Assembly (NCBI GenBank): GCA_963971225.1
Contig: OZ020269.1
Location: 29,615,783-29,679,782 of the forward strand
Length of the DNA stretch: 64,000 nt
Source: Melieria omissa
Lineage: Eukaryota; Arthropoda; Insecta; Diptera; Ulidiidae
Direction: 5' to 3'
In this document: in pieces, positions 11,621-24,619 of the stretch
Layout: every line of letters begins with the position of its first letter
How positions within the stretch are numbered: position 1 is the first letter of the stretch
The notes under the pieces: model-generated
What the model was told of the DNA's origin: nothing
Seen by the model: the letters and a program-made list of their open reading frames with translations, nothing else
The model's database searches: none
Made by a program: the position numbers and the translations under genes

Positions 11621-14299
11621 AGCAGTGAGTGAGTGAGTGAGGCAGTTCCATTCCATATCATTAAGTCAACATGTTTCGGCGGTTCTATTGAGCCCGTCTT
11701 CATTACAAATTTAAATGTGTGCATTGTATTTACTGCTGCATAGTGCAGCACCACAACAACACTTCAATGTGCACCATTCAGAGAGAGAGAAGGCAGTAAA
11801 TTGCAATTGATTTAATTTACCAAATTGCAAAATTGCCAATGGCAGACCCAGGCTCAGACATAACTCACGCCACTGCTGCGCGCCAGCGTCTAATGTGCCG
11901 GCTGCCAGCAGTCAGCAGTCAGCCTTTGGCTTCTACATTACGTTGCAGCTGGTAAATTGCATTGTGAATAAAATGTCAAATTTATGCGGTGTGCAGGCGA
12001 AGCAGCATGAAACACCGGCACCGTGACAACAACAACAACTCTGTTGCATGCCAACTGCTGCGCCAGCCAACGTTAGTGTCGCTTCTGGTGCAGCAACAGC
12101 AACAACCTGAATGCGAACGACAACGAATGCGAGCGCAGCGAGCACCACAGCAAATGACATTGACCAATGTAACAACATTTGAAAATCAATAAATCTCCGA
12201 GTGGTCGAGAAGCACGTATCATCATCATCGTCAATGTTGCAGCGGTGACATAGCAAAAGACAAACTTGGCCAAGTACAGAGCGTCGCAGCGACACGCCGA
12301 AACTGCAGCAAATATCCGTTGGCAGTGCAACGGTGTAGTGCGGTATCGGGCGTCAGACCAGCCGGACATGACCACCAAACGTGACAGACAAAGTGTACCG
12401 TTTACAGATGTGTACAACATGAATGCTTAAAGCTGCTCGGCTGGTTGCACTGAGAGCGGTTGCACTGCATTGTCGTTGAATGCTTTGCATTCAATGACGT
12501 CGAGGCTATTATATTCATGGCTGTTGTGAGGGGTTAGAGGGATCAAAACAACACATATATGTGCAGATAATAATGTACTTAGGACATCTTATTCAGTCAA
12601 TGTTCGAAATGTAAAGTCACTGTAAAGCTATGAAGCCAAACGGATGTTCAGCGAGTGGTCAAATTATTATAGTCAGGTTGAAATATTGAATGGAAATGTT
12701 TATGGAATGAATGCCGTCATTCTGGTGTTTAATCGCTGGAAACCTTTATGCAGTTTTTTCTAAAAGATATTGTATGATTTTGACTACAAGTAAGGCCATA
12801 GCAATATTGAATAATCCACGCTAATTTCCTTAATTAATGTGTGTTTCCTTTGTACCACATCTTTCATTTCAAAAGTCGCCTTCTACCATAATGTCACAAA
12901 ATTGTTTTATTCGAATTTTTCCATTTTAATCAACAACGAACATTATGCTATCGATTTGCATCAATTTAAGTTGAATAAATTGCAAAAGAGGAACCCAAGG
13001 GTACAGTCATCTTTATCTGAATTGCCTTTCCGTGACTCTCATTGGTATTTGGCTTCTATCAATTTTGACATAACAATGCTCTTTATTTTTCTCGCTTCTA
13101 TTACATACGATGACAACCTGCAAAGACGGCTTAGTGGCGGACAGAAATCTTACCTCAATCTTTCCTCAACCAAATAACAACATTTGTTCAACGACCAACC
13201 GTTCAAGGGCAGAATTTACTCACATCATATATTCATGAAATGCTATTCGGTGATTCATAAAACAGTACAATTTCATTTGGTCGTCATCATTTATAACTGA
13301 TTACTCATACGCACTGTTGCACCTCAAGTGGGAATTGTTAGAAATCGAAGCGCAAACAATTTCACGTAATAATTTTCTGCAATTAATGAACCCATTCGTG
13401 TACACAGTATGTGTCAAAATAAAACTGACGTTGCTGATGTGACGCTCTCGTAACTAAAAAGGTATTTATGCCCAAAGCAAAGTGAAACTCGAGGCCAAAC
13501 CGAAAATATATACAAGTTTATGTAGAAAATAATATTGCATGATTTCATTATATTAATATTTAGTTAGAGATTAGCACAGTGCAAATGGTTTCGGGGAATC
13601 GCCTCGGGTCTATGCTGTGCGTCAATCAACCGGGCGGCAACTGTGCGCACATTGCCAAACGTCGGTCTTGCTTGGCGGCGACATGGCATGGGCTGTAATG
13701 CGTATCTAATGCGATTTTTGTGATTTTTATGATAACTGCGATGGTGCTGCTGATAATAAGGACAACGTTGTTGCTGCTTATGGCAGCAATGACAATGATG
13801 ATGATGTTTATATGTCAGATGATGTTGATGATCACAACGATGATAATGTTGCGTGTATGTTGTTGTTGTTGTTTTTATTATGGCTTAGGCTCTGGCATCG
13901 AGCCAACGTGGACTACTGCTTTTTTATCAAATTATGCCGCCTGAAATTTGCTTTGAATACCCAGTAAACAAAAACGACCCGAGTAGAAAAAGCGACAAAG
14001 AAAATCCAACAAGCAAAGTAAAGGAATATGTAAAAAATCACAGCAGGAATTTGCAGAGATGAAAAAAATGAAAATCACTGCCGCCAACGTTGTCAACTGT
14101 GAGAAATCAGCTACGCATAGCACGCATCATTTTTGCTGTTGTGTTTATGATGGATTTTCATACGCTGCACTGGGCAGTTTCGGTATATTCACAGTGGATT
14201 GGACATGGTCGGGCAAAAAAGGATATGTTTTTAGTTTTCTATTTAGTTTTTGTTCTAACTGTGTATAATTGCTAAAAACTTTTGAATGAAATGGTCATC
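11621..14299. other. Non-coding stretch, nothing recognised
   Basis: Short frames in several directions, none with a known domain. GAT/ATG-rich runs near 13790-13870. No supported exon. Confidence 0.5.
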
Positions 14300-14808
14300 T
14301 AACCCTTTCGACCCCGAATTTTGATTACTGTTTGGTATTTCAATCATGAAACACTTTCCTAAGAAGTATGCACACGACATTTAAGGTCGCCACGCGTTTT
14401 TGTTAGAGTTCCAGAGATAGTTTACTTTTGAACAATTTTAGCTTACAACGGGATAAATAAATTTTGTATCAATGTACTTAATTACCAGAAAATTATTTGA
14501 ATATTTAAGAAAAATACAAAAATATCACTTTTTGATTTTGTTTAACCATTATTTAAGAAACATGGTCCGCAAACGCGTCCAATGCGTAGACTACAATTAG
14601 AATACAAACTTTCCCTGATATCGCTGCAAATTATTGGAAATTTAATTTGAGGATAGCAATAAAATTTTTATAATTTGCTTTGAATTCACTTCCAAAAATG
14701 TTAATTTGTTGGTGCTTACTTAATTTAAACCCATAAATCAATCATAGATTTTGCTAGATGATAAATAGGTGAAAGTGCTCTCTGGCAACTTTGGGGTCGA
14801 AAGGGTTA
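14300..14808. mobile_element. MITE with TAACCCTTTCG termini, copy 1
   Basis: A ~505-bp non-coding element with 19-bp inverted repeats: TAACCCTTTCGACCCCGAA at 14300 and its complement with one mismatch ending at 14808. TA at both ends is compatible with a TA target duplication, hence possibly a Tc1/mariner-type MITE. Confidence 0.8.
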
Positions 14809-15590
14809 AATATTATTATATAAGGATTGTACCAAAATGTCTACTTTGCAATTGTGACTGAATGAATGGCAACTGCATATGTAGAGTTGCCATATTATAA
14901 AGTCTTACAATATAAGAACATTTTGTTGTTAACCCGTTCGGCATACCTTTTTTTAAATGCTAGTCAATGTAACTAGAATCAGATAATAGTCAAAAAATCA
15001 TGTAATTTTTATATACCTTGTACAAAGGTAACTCCTCATTTACCCCATCCGGAGCTAACTTCTCAGTTTCTACAGAATTAATCACCACAAATCTTCCCTC
15101 TACGAACCTTACTTGCCCATTACGATATTATGTAAGTGTTATCTATACAAAGGAGCCTTAGGCTTCACTTTCTTCGATAACTTGGACGACCTCAGATCAG
15201 TCAACATGGGTTGGCTTGCTGGGTTTTATCCACAAAACGAATTCGCTTGTATAGGCACTTTGAGCTGAAGTAAGTTAGATCACTTCCTCTTTGTGGTATC
15301 ACAACAGGCCCTTTTTGTGGCCTAAGTGTCTCTTTCGGCACAGGCAGCTACTCTAACCTAACCTAACATAGCCTTATATGTGAGAACTATTGTCGCAGTT
15401 GCCTAAATGTAGTAGAAGAGGCGGCTATAACTCACTGATAGAAAGCTCTATGCTCTCTATTTTTCAATAACATGAATTACCTTACAGACATTGAAAAGAC
15501 TTGTTATGACTCATCCTTCTAGAATGACTCGCCGTAGTCACACATAATTTTCTCCAGTTGTGGAATTACAATCGACCCAATTTGTGGTTT
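14809..15590. other. Non-coding, with a CCTAACCTAAC tract
   Basis: Contains a short ACCTAACCTAAC repeat near 15355, which often ends old LINE or SINE copies in flies. No domain was recognised. Confidence 0.45.
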
Positions 15591-15606
15591 AAGTGCGTTC
15601 TGTGCG

Positions 15607-15852
15607 GCCATGTCTGCCGTATGGACAATGAAACTTCAGCGAAAAAGGTATTCGATGCGATCGGTGGAGGTCGACGACGAAGAGGGAGGCCGTGTCTCCG
15701 GTGGAAGGACCAAGTTGAAGAGGCCTTGTCATCTCTTGGTATGACCAACTTGAGAAGGCGCGAGCAAAGCAGAGGCGCCTGGAGGAGTTTTGCCGCAGGC
15801 CGTAACCCGATAATGGGTTGTTATGGCCAGTTAAGTAACTAAGTAAGTAAGT
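15607..15852 (+). mobile_element. 5'-truncated LINE (RTE-like) with perfect target duplication
   Basis: About 246 bp of the 3' end of a non-LTR retrotransposon. It encodes GHVCRMDNETSAKKVFDAIG, then GRRRRGRPCLRWKDQVEEAL, and ends in a TAAG repeat tail. A perfect 16-bp target-site duplication, AAGTGCGTTCTGTGCG, flanks it (15591-15606 and 15853-15868). It is the same family as the copy at the right edge of the window. The perfect duplication indicates a fairly recent insertion. Confidence 0.93.
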
Positions 15853-15868
15853 AAGTGCGTTCTGTGCG

Positions 15869-17251
15869 AAAGCGATCACTTCAATCAAACCTAACCTAAC
15901 CCTTTCATTGTACGTGTCATTGATTTTCCTTCCACAAAAAGCAAAAAACAAACCGAACCACCTAAGATGTGACTGCACTATAGCGCATCCTTATGTCGCT
16001 GAGAGCCAATTTAAATACTTTCACTTACTTTGGACTGCTTTGTTTGTACCAGCGTACGTACCATAGAAATTGCTGCCATATACAATCACACTCCCATCCA
16101 CACACACATACACACATGCACGCATCACGAACATGTAAATGACAGAAGATTTTTTGTGGGCTTATTTGTTGTTTGTTGCTGATTTCCTTGATTATATTTG
16201 TGTGCGCAATATGTGAAAATCATTGGGTGATGTGCGTGTCCCTGCTGATTTATGTGTATTCATTAAGGCGAATGTGCGTCGAGTGACAGCTGGCAGTTAC
16301 AGTGTACTCATTTTTTTCCATTATGTGTTTTTGCTGCACTTCCAGTATAAAAGTGCCAAGGTGCGAAAATCACTTTGACGCACAAACAACAATGCCAAAG
16401 ATGCGTAAGCAGCTGACATGTCATAACATTACCGCTAAGGCAATGCGTGTTTTACCTTTGACCTCAACGCCTTTTGGAGCATTCAACTCATGAACTTTAT
16501 CTCACTGCACAGTGGACAAAAGATAGAGAACAGATTCACGGCATTTTACTTGGCTCACGAGAACCTGCAACTAAACGCTTAATGCAGCCGTCGCCTGTTC
16601 GATTGAGAGTCGAACCAAAGCAACAACAAAATTGGCGACTACAGCCGTCAGCGGCACAGCATAATCGATGCACGCTTCGTTGGGTAACCGCCAACCAATT
16701 CACGTGCACTGTGCCGCGCCCGAGGAGGAAGTGAAAACGTGCGTAAAAGCAGCAGCAGTCACATTGTTGCTTTTGCAACATTGTTGTTTGTGCTATTGTT
16801 AAGCACACGTCTAGCTGACTGGCAGTTGTTACCTCCGTTGGCAGCGTCATTGACGGAATATTTGCAAATGAGCAACATCGAAGCGATACAAATTTCGTGA
16901 CCTCGCTCGTTTCGAATCGCGTGCGTAGGCCATGGTGCCTGCCCTCGGGCGAATAACGGCACACCGTCGAACCGCAGACAATGAGGCGGCATTCTAACAT
17001 TACAGCACAGCACAGCACAGCACACACTCAGCCACAGCCGCAACCGCAGCTGCGTGACACGCAACCTGTGCCGACCTACACGGCGGTTACTCGCAGCCAA
17101 GACCCAACGAAACAGAAACACGCACACAAACACACACACACTGACTTACTCATTCAACCACAATTCAGTCCGAGTGGCGCCGGTTGTTGGCTTATTGGCG
17201 CAGCATACGTACGGCATATGGCATCTATACTACACACACATACATACGTAC
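15869..17251. other. Intron sequence left of olfactomedin exon 4
   Basis: CA-rich and CAG/CAA-rich in places (16740-17140). No terminal olfactomedin exon could be found here. Confidence 0.55.
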
Positions 17252-17488
17252 CACCGTAAGCGGATTATAACCGACTGTTGTTGTCTTGCGGAAGGGATTC
17301 GAGAAGGGCAAATCCACGTTGAGCAATTTCCCATTATACAGATCGACCACGTAGCGTATCTGCGAATTCTTGTCCGTGCCCGAGTCGATGGCGTACAAAT
17401 GGCCGCACACAATGAACATTTCACCGAATTTGCGATGATCCAAAGTGATGTTGAAGTTGTACTGCATTTTCAGAGTCTCTGCGTCCAG
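17252..17488 (-). CDS. Colmedin-like gene, olfactomedin domain exon 4
   Basis: A 237-bp exon (79 codons), acceptor TATCTCCATTGCAG, donor GTACGT. It starts LDAETLKMQYNFNITLDHRK and continues with FGEMFIVCGHLYAID, which holds the second disulfide Cys. It ends TTVGYNPLTV, typical of the last complete blade. About 230 residues of the domain are covered by the four exons; the usual length is about 250, so only a short terminal exon is missing. No stop codon or polyadenylation signal was assigned. Confidence 0.95.
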
Positions 17489-18119
17489 CTGCAATGGAGA
17501 TAACGAAAAATGCCATTTAAAATACTGTCGATGTGGACTTACTGGTATAGAAGGGCAAAAGTACAGGGAGCTGAAGCATTAATAATAAAACGGGGACAAT
17601 ATTCAAAACGATGCTAATGGCTAAAGAAAATTGTGACAATTTTTTTATCAATTTCAGTGATGAGGAAAATACTAATTGATGAGCTGGCACTGGCAAAAAT
17701 TTGTATTTTTATTTCTAAAATTTAACATAAATTAACATTTCTGGAAATATTTATACATGTATTACATTTGGATGGAAATATTTTAAATTCAGTTTGAAAA
17801 TGACAGGATTAATTCAAGATTTAATTTAATTTATTTTTTATTTATTTATTTATTCTTTGTTTTTAGTTTTATTTTATTTTTATTTATTTGAATTTATTTT
17901 TTTGTGGTACAAATCAAGTAGGAACTCGTACCTGTGAAACTTTGCTTGTAATCGAAAACACTGCCTACATGGACACAATTCAAGCTTTTACTACTAAGAA
18001 TTGCTTCAGTTGAAATCTGGCAGCACTGCACAAAGCATAATTTTGTTATATATGGCACGATTAGCTATTTCTTTGCTAATTTTATCAATACTGTTCTTAG
18101 TATCTGTTAAGGTTCATGT

Positions 18120-19010
18120 CTTTGGCTTAAAAATCTGAGCAATAGAGAGCAAGAAACTTCAAATACCTGCAAAATCAAAGCAATTCTTAATGACGCCTAG
18201 GAACAATATTGCAAGTTGGAAGATCAGTGATGTAAAAAGTATTAGAAAATATCAAGAACGAAAGTTATATATGGCGGAAAATCGGGCATGAACAGTAAAA
18301 AAAATTGAAAAAGATGTGTTAAGGTCTCCATGTGTTAAGCGATCCAAACCTTTCTGAACGTGTTGTTGCCGCTAAAATTAAAATTTCGGCATCAACAGAA
18401 TTTAGTTCGCAGAATCAAAAATTGAACGAAGCTAAGAACGTTCAAAGTAGAAGAAGTTCCCAATGAAGGTTTTATGAGTAAAAAAAATGGTGCAAAACCC
18501 GCGATTCAAAGTTGTTCAGTGGGGCTTCAACAAAAATTGATTGCTGTGTCATGGATGACGGAACAAATCGCTTATTTTATTTTAATCAAATACATGGTTT
18601 ATATTTTTATATTGAAAAATGAATTCAAAGTTCGAAAACTCTAAAGCATGAATATATCAAAATAAATAAATATTTAATTTGGAAGGCAATCTGCCTGTGG
18701 GGTTTGAAAAGTGAAGAATTCATTTCTGAAGAGAGCAGTTCTTATGGCAATTTTTTATAAAATGCGTGGTGCCTTTTATGTTAAAACCTGACTTGGCAAT
18801 AAACTTCTATTGCAAAGAACCGAACAATTTTACGCCAAAAATTTGATTAACGCAGTGCCGAAGAGAGCAACTCTTGGAATTGCCCAGAGCTGCACCGTTT
18901 GAAGGACCTTAAGAAATCAAAATTTAAAAAAATAAAAGACACGGTTTCAAACATAACTCAGTTCCGCTGGATGTGGTGAAAACAGGCTAAATCTATCAAC
19001 CAACGAGATG
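18120..19010 (+). pseudogene. Decayed Tc1-like transposase relic
   Basis: Broken plus-strand frames fit a Tc1-superfamily transposase. A helix-turn-helix-side segment (LSERVVAAKIKISAS) lies near 18350. A catalytic-core segment (CCVMDDGTNRLFYFNQ) lies near 18545. A later part (AICLWGLKSEEFIS) lies near 18690, and the C-terminal NCPELHRLKDL signature near 18880 matches the family's NPPNCPELRPIE block. Multiple stops; inactive. Ends were not defined. Confidence 0.7.
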
Positions 19011-21115
19011 ACTAAACACCAAACACCACTCACTACAAAGTAAGCGTATATTAGTGTGAAAAATAATTCAAATAATTTTGCTTAATGTTTAGTTTGCATA
19101 TAAAATAAGCATTGTTTTGAAAACAATGGAATAATAATTTTCGCATTAAATTTAAATTTTTTGTCACTTAATGCCTGTCAGATTTCAACTCAAGCAGTTC
19201 TTAAATGCTTCTGGACTGTGAACATGGCTGTTTTCTCCTAAAATCCAATGATAAGGCTCGGGTTCACAAAAACACTGTTACAAATCTTTCCCACCTCCCT
19301 TTCATCTGCCTTTTCATATTATACTTTTATGGTCCCTTTCTCCCAATGTCATAGTTTTCTCATCACCCACTTTGCTATCTTCAGCTTTTCACTACCTCTT
19401 CTACTTGACTGCGAAATGACAAGAATCTGTGACCTCACGAACCAACACAAACTTCTTATGGCCTCAAAATTCCAAAAATCGTACACAACACTTGCAATTT
19501 GCACTGCTGTTATTTTTTTTACATATTATCGAATTGCATAATGCAAATACTTTTCTGCACATTTGTTATGTTTTTCTCATTTGGCTTATTATTCGAACAC
19601 AAATTGTCAACACTGCGCACAAATTTCTTGCATGCAACTTTTATTTCTGCCGTCAAGCATTCGCCTGCACCGTTTAACGCTCATTGCGCACACACACACA
19701 CACACAGCAGCAGCCAATACTGCAATCTGCATGCTTTATCTGCACGTTTCCGAAATGATGGCAATTTCTTTTCTATTTCAGTGCATCGTTTGTGCTTCGC
19801 CAAAGTTGCCAACTTAACTTGAAGAAAAATTCAGTATTATCGGTTGATGGCGCACATGACAACAGTGACAGTGCCGGTCGATGGCAGACAGTATGCCATG
19901 CTTTCGGTGACAAGCGGCAGCACGTTAATGCCAATTAGATATAACTGCCCGGCGCTCTTATTTGTTTCAAGTGCATATTGGCAACGGTCGGCTGCAGCAG
20001 CACCAACCAGACGCAATGGGGAAGAAGTGAAATTATCAGTACGCGACAGCGTCAGAGCGAGCGCACAAGATGGCCGCACTGGCTGGCAAGTCGTGAGAGA
20101 ACGTCAATGTGCCAGCAACTTCACAATTCAATGCATATCGTCAATGCAAGTGAGTTGTCTGGCAGCAGCTGCTGTTCAGCGTGCTCGAACAATTCTAATA
20201 TAAATTTTTTACAAGCACGCACAGTGTCTGTATGTGAATGTGTGCGTGTGCGTTTGCATAACCCAAAAAATATACACATATCTACACGCTGCAGAAATAT
20301 GTTGGCAAGGACTTTGTACAGTGGACGAAGACCATGCAAGAAGACACTCAAAATTTTTAAATTGAAGATGTTTTGAAAACAAAAATATTACTTTACAACA
20401 CGATAGATCGGTTAAGCAACTATCTAACTAAAGAAAGAACCCAGACTAACCGTCCAGTCTATGTTGTACGTTGTTGTTGAAACTGTCCACAGATGGCAAG
20501 GACCTGCACTTTCAAGTCGATTCATAGAGTCGAGTTTAGAGCTTTTTCATAGTCAAATATTTTACTCATTGTTTTGGTGAAAGAAGAACTGCCAAAAGAA
20601 ATTTGTTCTCTGTGTTTTTTCAGCCTGGACTTTTTCGAACCTGGGGTCAGCTTTTGTGGTATAACGCACTAATCCCCGCGGTTCGGAAAAATCAACTCAG
20701 ATCCAATTACTCGATATATATGCAACTACTTTTTATATACAATTTTCAAAAACCAAAAAAAAATCTGCTAATGCTTTTCAAATCAGCTCCAATTGCTCAA
20801 TACATATGCAATTAATTTCTATATAAAAATTTTAAAAATTTAAAAGTTAAAAAAAAAAATTGCAAATACTTGTTTCTTCTATAACATATAAATAATTTTT
20901 ATTTTTATTTTTTTATTTCAATAAACTTTTGAATTATGAACGCCTGTGCCAGTGTGAGGAGCACTTGAAGCGCTTTGTTTAAGTTTCTCCACTTGTGTGG
21001 AAGTATTTCGTTAACTTTTCACTCGTTGCACTATAATAGAACTTGCAGCAGTACTTCAACGCGCAACAAGGACATTGGGCGTACACCCCACCCCAGCCCC
21101 CAGCCATCCACTCAC
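19011..21115. other. Intron sequence, mostly featureless
   Basis: A small ~88-bp tandem duplication lies at about 20695-20830 (CCAATT-x-CTC-x-ATA-x-ATATGCAA twice). Nothing coding seen. Confidence 0.5.
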
Positions 21116-21258
21116 CTTGGCGACGAGCGTATTGTTCGAGTCGTAAGTGCTGTAGATCACCCACAGGCCGACCTCGTCCACGCTGAAGTCCATGTAATTG
21201 TGGTCCGTCGAGTACAATTTGTTTCCGGCAGCGATGCCTGCGTATGGCAATTGTGTGG
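21116..21258 (-). CDS. Colmedin-like gene, olfactomedin domain exon 3
   Basis: A 143-bp exon, acceptor TTTTCATTACAG, donor GTGAGT. It encodes the blade containing YSTDHNYMDFSVDEVGLWVI, matching the D-x-x-VDE-x-GLW-V-I-Y signature; the Asp/Glu of this motif belong to the calcium-binding region in studied olfactomedin domains. It ends NNTLVAK on a whole codon. Confidence 0.96.
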
Positions 21259-22034
21259 CTGTAATGAAAACACAAGCGAATGCACAAACAATTTTACTCT
21301 GGCGAATGTTAAAAGCGCAAGTAAATATGTGCACAAAAAAACAAAAACAAACACAAACACACACAAATACTTTATTCAGCCTTTTCTGTGGCATCGCATA
21401 ATAACAAATGCCACAAATTTAATAATAATCACGCAAAGTCGTGAGGTCGCATTAACTATGGTCCAGCTGCATCAAAACGATATAAATTCCACACCTGGTG
21501 GCGGTCAATTTCAAAAGTAAATGCTGACAAAGACCAAGTCTTAACATCATTGCAACATTGCGCGAGTGTTGGCAGAAAGAGAGAGCTATGAAGGGATGAC
21601 TTATGAGAAGACTTGAGGATATTTTAAACAAGTTGGGAGGTAGTAACTACACCATGGAGGATATGTAGACCGTCATTAAATTGGCTACACTTAAGCCTTG
21701 AAAACTTTAGACCAGTGTTGAATTCGATTTCTCTGAGATATGTATTTATGTTTCTTTCAATTTTATTGAATCTTTTTTAAACGAGCATTTCAATATTTAA
21801 GACTTTAAAATTAAGTAAAATTTGCAAGACACTCTTGGACAGCCATCCCAGTATCACGTCTCGTCAGTTTATTTGCTTATAGCCATTTCAGAAGTGAAGT
21901 GTTAAGTGTTCCATCAGTTTTTCAATAATTCAATGGACATTAAATTTGAAAATATATTTACTGTAACATCGAGTGATTACCATATTAAAACTCCCCTAGA
22001 ATAAACCTTCTGCTGCTTAATTTTCGTAGGAATG

Positions 22035-22345
22035 ACTTTAGGCGGACGGCAATGATGACAGGTTGTTGGCCAATTGGACTAAATGCAACGAGATTGTAGA
22101 TCTCCACAATTCCGTATGCAGAAGCTTGAGGGAAGAAAGCGAGGATGAGACACTCGAGCACTTTTTATGCAGCTGCTTTGCCCAGTTATCAAAAGACTCA
22201 ATTCCTTAAAGAACAGTTTAATCAGCTATCTAGTCGAGTTTTCGGAGACTCAGTAATGTCTTCATCAAGTCCTATCTTGACGATTAGTTTTCTCCTCCAT
22301 GTTGGGAAAACATATTTGAAGAAGCGAAGAATTTATGACTAATGA
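22035..22345 (+). pseudogene. LINE tail with CCHC-type motif
   Basis: Plus-strand remnants match the C-terminal end of an R1/LOA/I/Jockey-type LINE ORF2. They read MTGCWPIGLNATRL, then, after a frameshift, ESEDETLEHFLCSC. The C-x-x-C...E-H-x-x-C-x-C region corresponds to the C-terminal zinc-finger-like motif of those proteins. Frameshifts and stops are present. Confidence 0.65.
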
Positions 22346-23860
22346 AACGATAAAGCTCGTAGTAAGTAAAAGTACTTTGATTTTATATCAGAATATATCG
22401 AAAGGATTCGTTTTGAGCAGCATTGTCCTAACCACTTTTAGGATTTTTATTCATATAGGAGCCAGTACCCATAGCACTTAATAAACTCCAGCCTGATACA
22501 ATGCTTCTTTTTGCTAACTCCTATCATTGGTTCAGGTCCACAGGGTTGCTTTACGATCCCTCCTTTGCTAGTCTGTCCTCTTCTTTATTTTCCTCGTGCC
22601 TTCAGTGTGCAGGGATCCGGTGTACACTCACTTTGTTGTCGCTTAAGAGATCCCCGAGATCATTTGCTTTCCCTCAGACGAATTTGGAATAAAATTTTCG
22701 TTGAGTTTGAGCTTTAAGCTTTGATCACAGTCTGAGTGTCGCACAATGTGACTATTCTTTTTCTCTTGGAATCAAGAGCATTTTACTGGCACAGTGATTG
22801 AACGCCATGTCCCTGGCCTGAAAGACTCGTTTTATGGCCAAGACTGGCTGACAATTAGGTACTAGCACTATGTATGGAGCTTGTAGGGTCTTAGTTACAT
22901 ACATTAGTGTACCGACAATATCATAACTACGTAAGACTGATCCTATTTTGAGTTCAGTTCTTTCTAAAGAGATATTTTAGAGACATCAGATCCAGATTCA
23001 ATTTGTAGAAAATTTTGATCTCGACTTCGATTAACGTTTCTGATGTACCATCAGAACCAAGTTACTATCTGAAGGACCTTACATTGCATTTGTTGGAGTT
23101 CCTCGCAGTTTCAAAAACAGGATGTCCCTTATAATTCGAACCCGCAGGTACATATCGGCTTGATAATGCACTTTAAGTAAAATAGTAAAAACTTATAGTA
23201 AAATTCTGTATTCAAAGGATAGTTGAGATTTTTTAATTATTTTAATTATTTTATTGGTTTTAATTTTTAATTAATTTTTTAACTTTTTTTTTAATTTTTT
23301 AAAATTTTGTTTTGATTTATTAGTTTATTTATTTATTGCTTTATTAGTTTTATTTTTTAGTTTCAATTTGATTTGGGTACATTTGAATTCTATAGGTTTC
23401 GACAATGACACTGAGATGCTTATCCCTTAATGAAGCATGAAGCCCTAAACTTTGAGAAAGGTGTTTGAGCCTCCTTTTTGCTTCCTTTCATTCTTTCTTT
23501 CTTATTTTTAATTTATGGTACAAAATTTCTAAAGGTGTCAAATTTCAACCAAAAATGTATTAAATATCTATCCATAATTTTTCATCGAATTTATAATAGT
23601 TTTAACCCCATCAGTCTGTCATACTAGCTTCATTTATGTTGAATCCTTTCAGTATCACTCAATAGGGCTCCATAACTCAGTTTATCAAAAATTTATCCCG
23701 GTTTCAAAGTATTTCTCAAGTATCAGTGTATCTCTTTCCCGTGTCTTTCTTTATTTTGTTTTTTTAATATGAATTATTATGACTATCCAGTTAATGTTCT
23801 TTACATGGTTCTTTTCATTTCAGTAAATGGTTCTAAAAAAGAGAAAACAGTGCTATTATA
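22346..23860. other. Intron sequence, AT-rich, nothing recognised
   Basis: Includes a T-rich stretch at about 23215-23370. Short open frames near 22500-22720 show no known domain. Confidence 0.45.
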
Positions 23861-24469
23861 GGGTGTTTTTTTTAGAGGTTTGTTTTTCGAGTTTTTTGTT
23901 TAAAACTGGCATTTTGTGGTCAAATCTGGCAACTCTAATGTCATTTATGTTCAGTTTGGTTTGCCATTTCATCATGAACAGGTTGACAAAAGAACAACGC
24001 TTGCAAATCGTACAAATTTATTTCGAAAATAATGGTTCAGTTCGCGAAGTTTACCGCAAGCTCCGTCCATTTTATGGTCGACATAATCGTCCATCAGAGC
24101 AATTAATTCGGTTAACCATGGGTCGTTTTCGCACTACGTTTACTCTATGTGATAATACGCATTCGCAGAGACGTCGAACAGTGCGCACCGAAGAAACAAT
24201 TGCCGCTGTAGAGCAAAATGTTGAAGAGGACCCGAATGAATCGATTCGCCACCGTGCACAGCAATTGGAGCTTTGTCCATCAACTTTAAAAATTGGACCT
24301 GTAGAATTGGCTTTATTCGAGCCAGCCGCGGCGGCCACATGCCCGAAATCATATTTAAACATTAATGGCTTAAAATTATCCTTCCAATAAAGCCAAATTG
24401 ATGGACATTAAAACGATTTTCTTGTGTTTTATTTCAATTCGAAGTTCTATACCTCTAAAAAAAACACCC
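23861..24469 (+). mobile_element. Internally deleted TA-inserting DNA transposon (609 bp)
   Basis: Terminal inverted repeats of at least 19 bp (GGGTGTTTTTTTTAGAGGT at 23861 and its complement ending at 24469) with TA on both sides. Inside lies the start of a transposase, but the catalytic core is missing, so this is a non-autonomous deletion derivative caught between a full element and a MITE. Confidence 0.92.
23974..24390 (+). pseudogene. Truncated transposase, HTH (DUF4817-like) region only
   Basis: Starting at MNRLTKEQRLQIVQIYFENN, the product keeps the N-terminal helix-turn-helix region of a Tc1/mariner-related transposase. This includes GSVREVYRKLRPFYGRHNRP and EDPNESIRHRAQQLELCPST. Just after that the catalytic domain is deleted. 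In a second frame the sequence at about 24305-24345 reads RASRGGHMPEIIF, which is the original C-terminus, so the deletion also shifted the frame. The remaining frame encodes about 139 residues: a possible DNA-binding protein without catalysis. Confidence 0.8.
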
Positions 24470-24619
24470 TATATTATTTTTCTATAATTTTGAATCTTTG
24501 GTTCTGGGCACTCAAAGCCGACTCGTTTTTAATAATTTTTGTTGCTCAGGAGGTAGAAATAGACATTGACAATGACTCTGGTGTACCTGTATTCATCAAC
24601 ATGGCACATTGAAACCCAT

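Noticed and set aside
12839..13177. 112-codon open frame on the plus strand
   Set aside because: No domain and codon use like the AT-rich background.
1..17251. Search for the terminal olfactomedin exon on the minus strand
   Set aside because: No stretch with the expected Y-x-W-D/N-x-G-N-type ending next to a suitable acceptor was found; the exon is probably outside the window.
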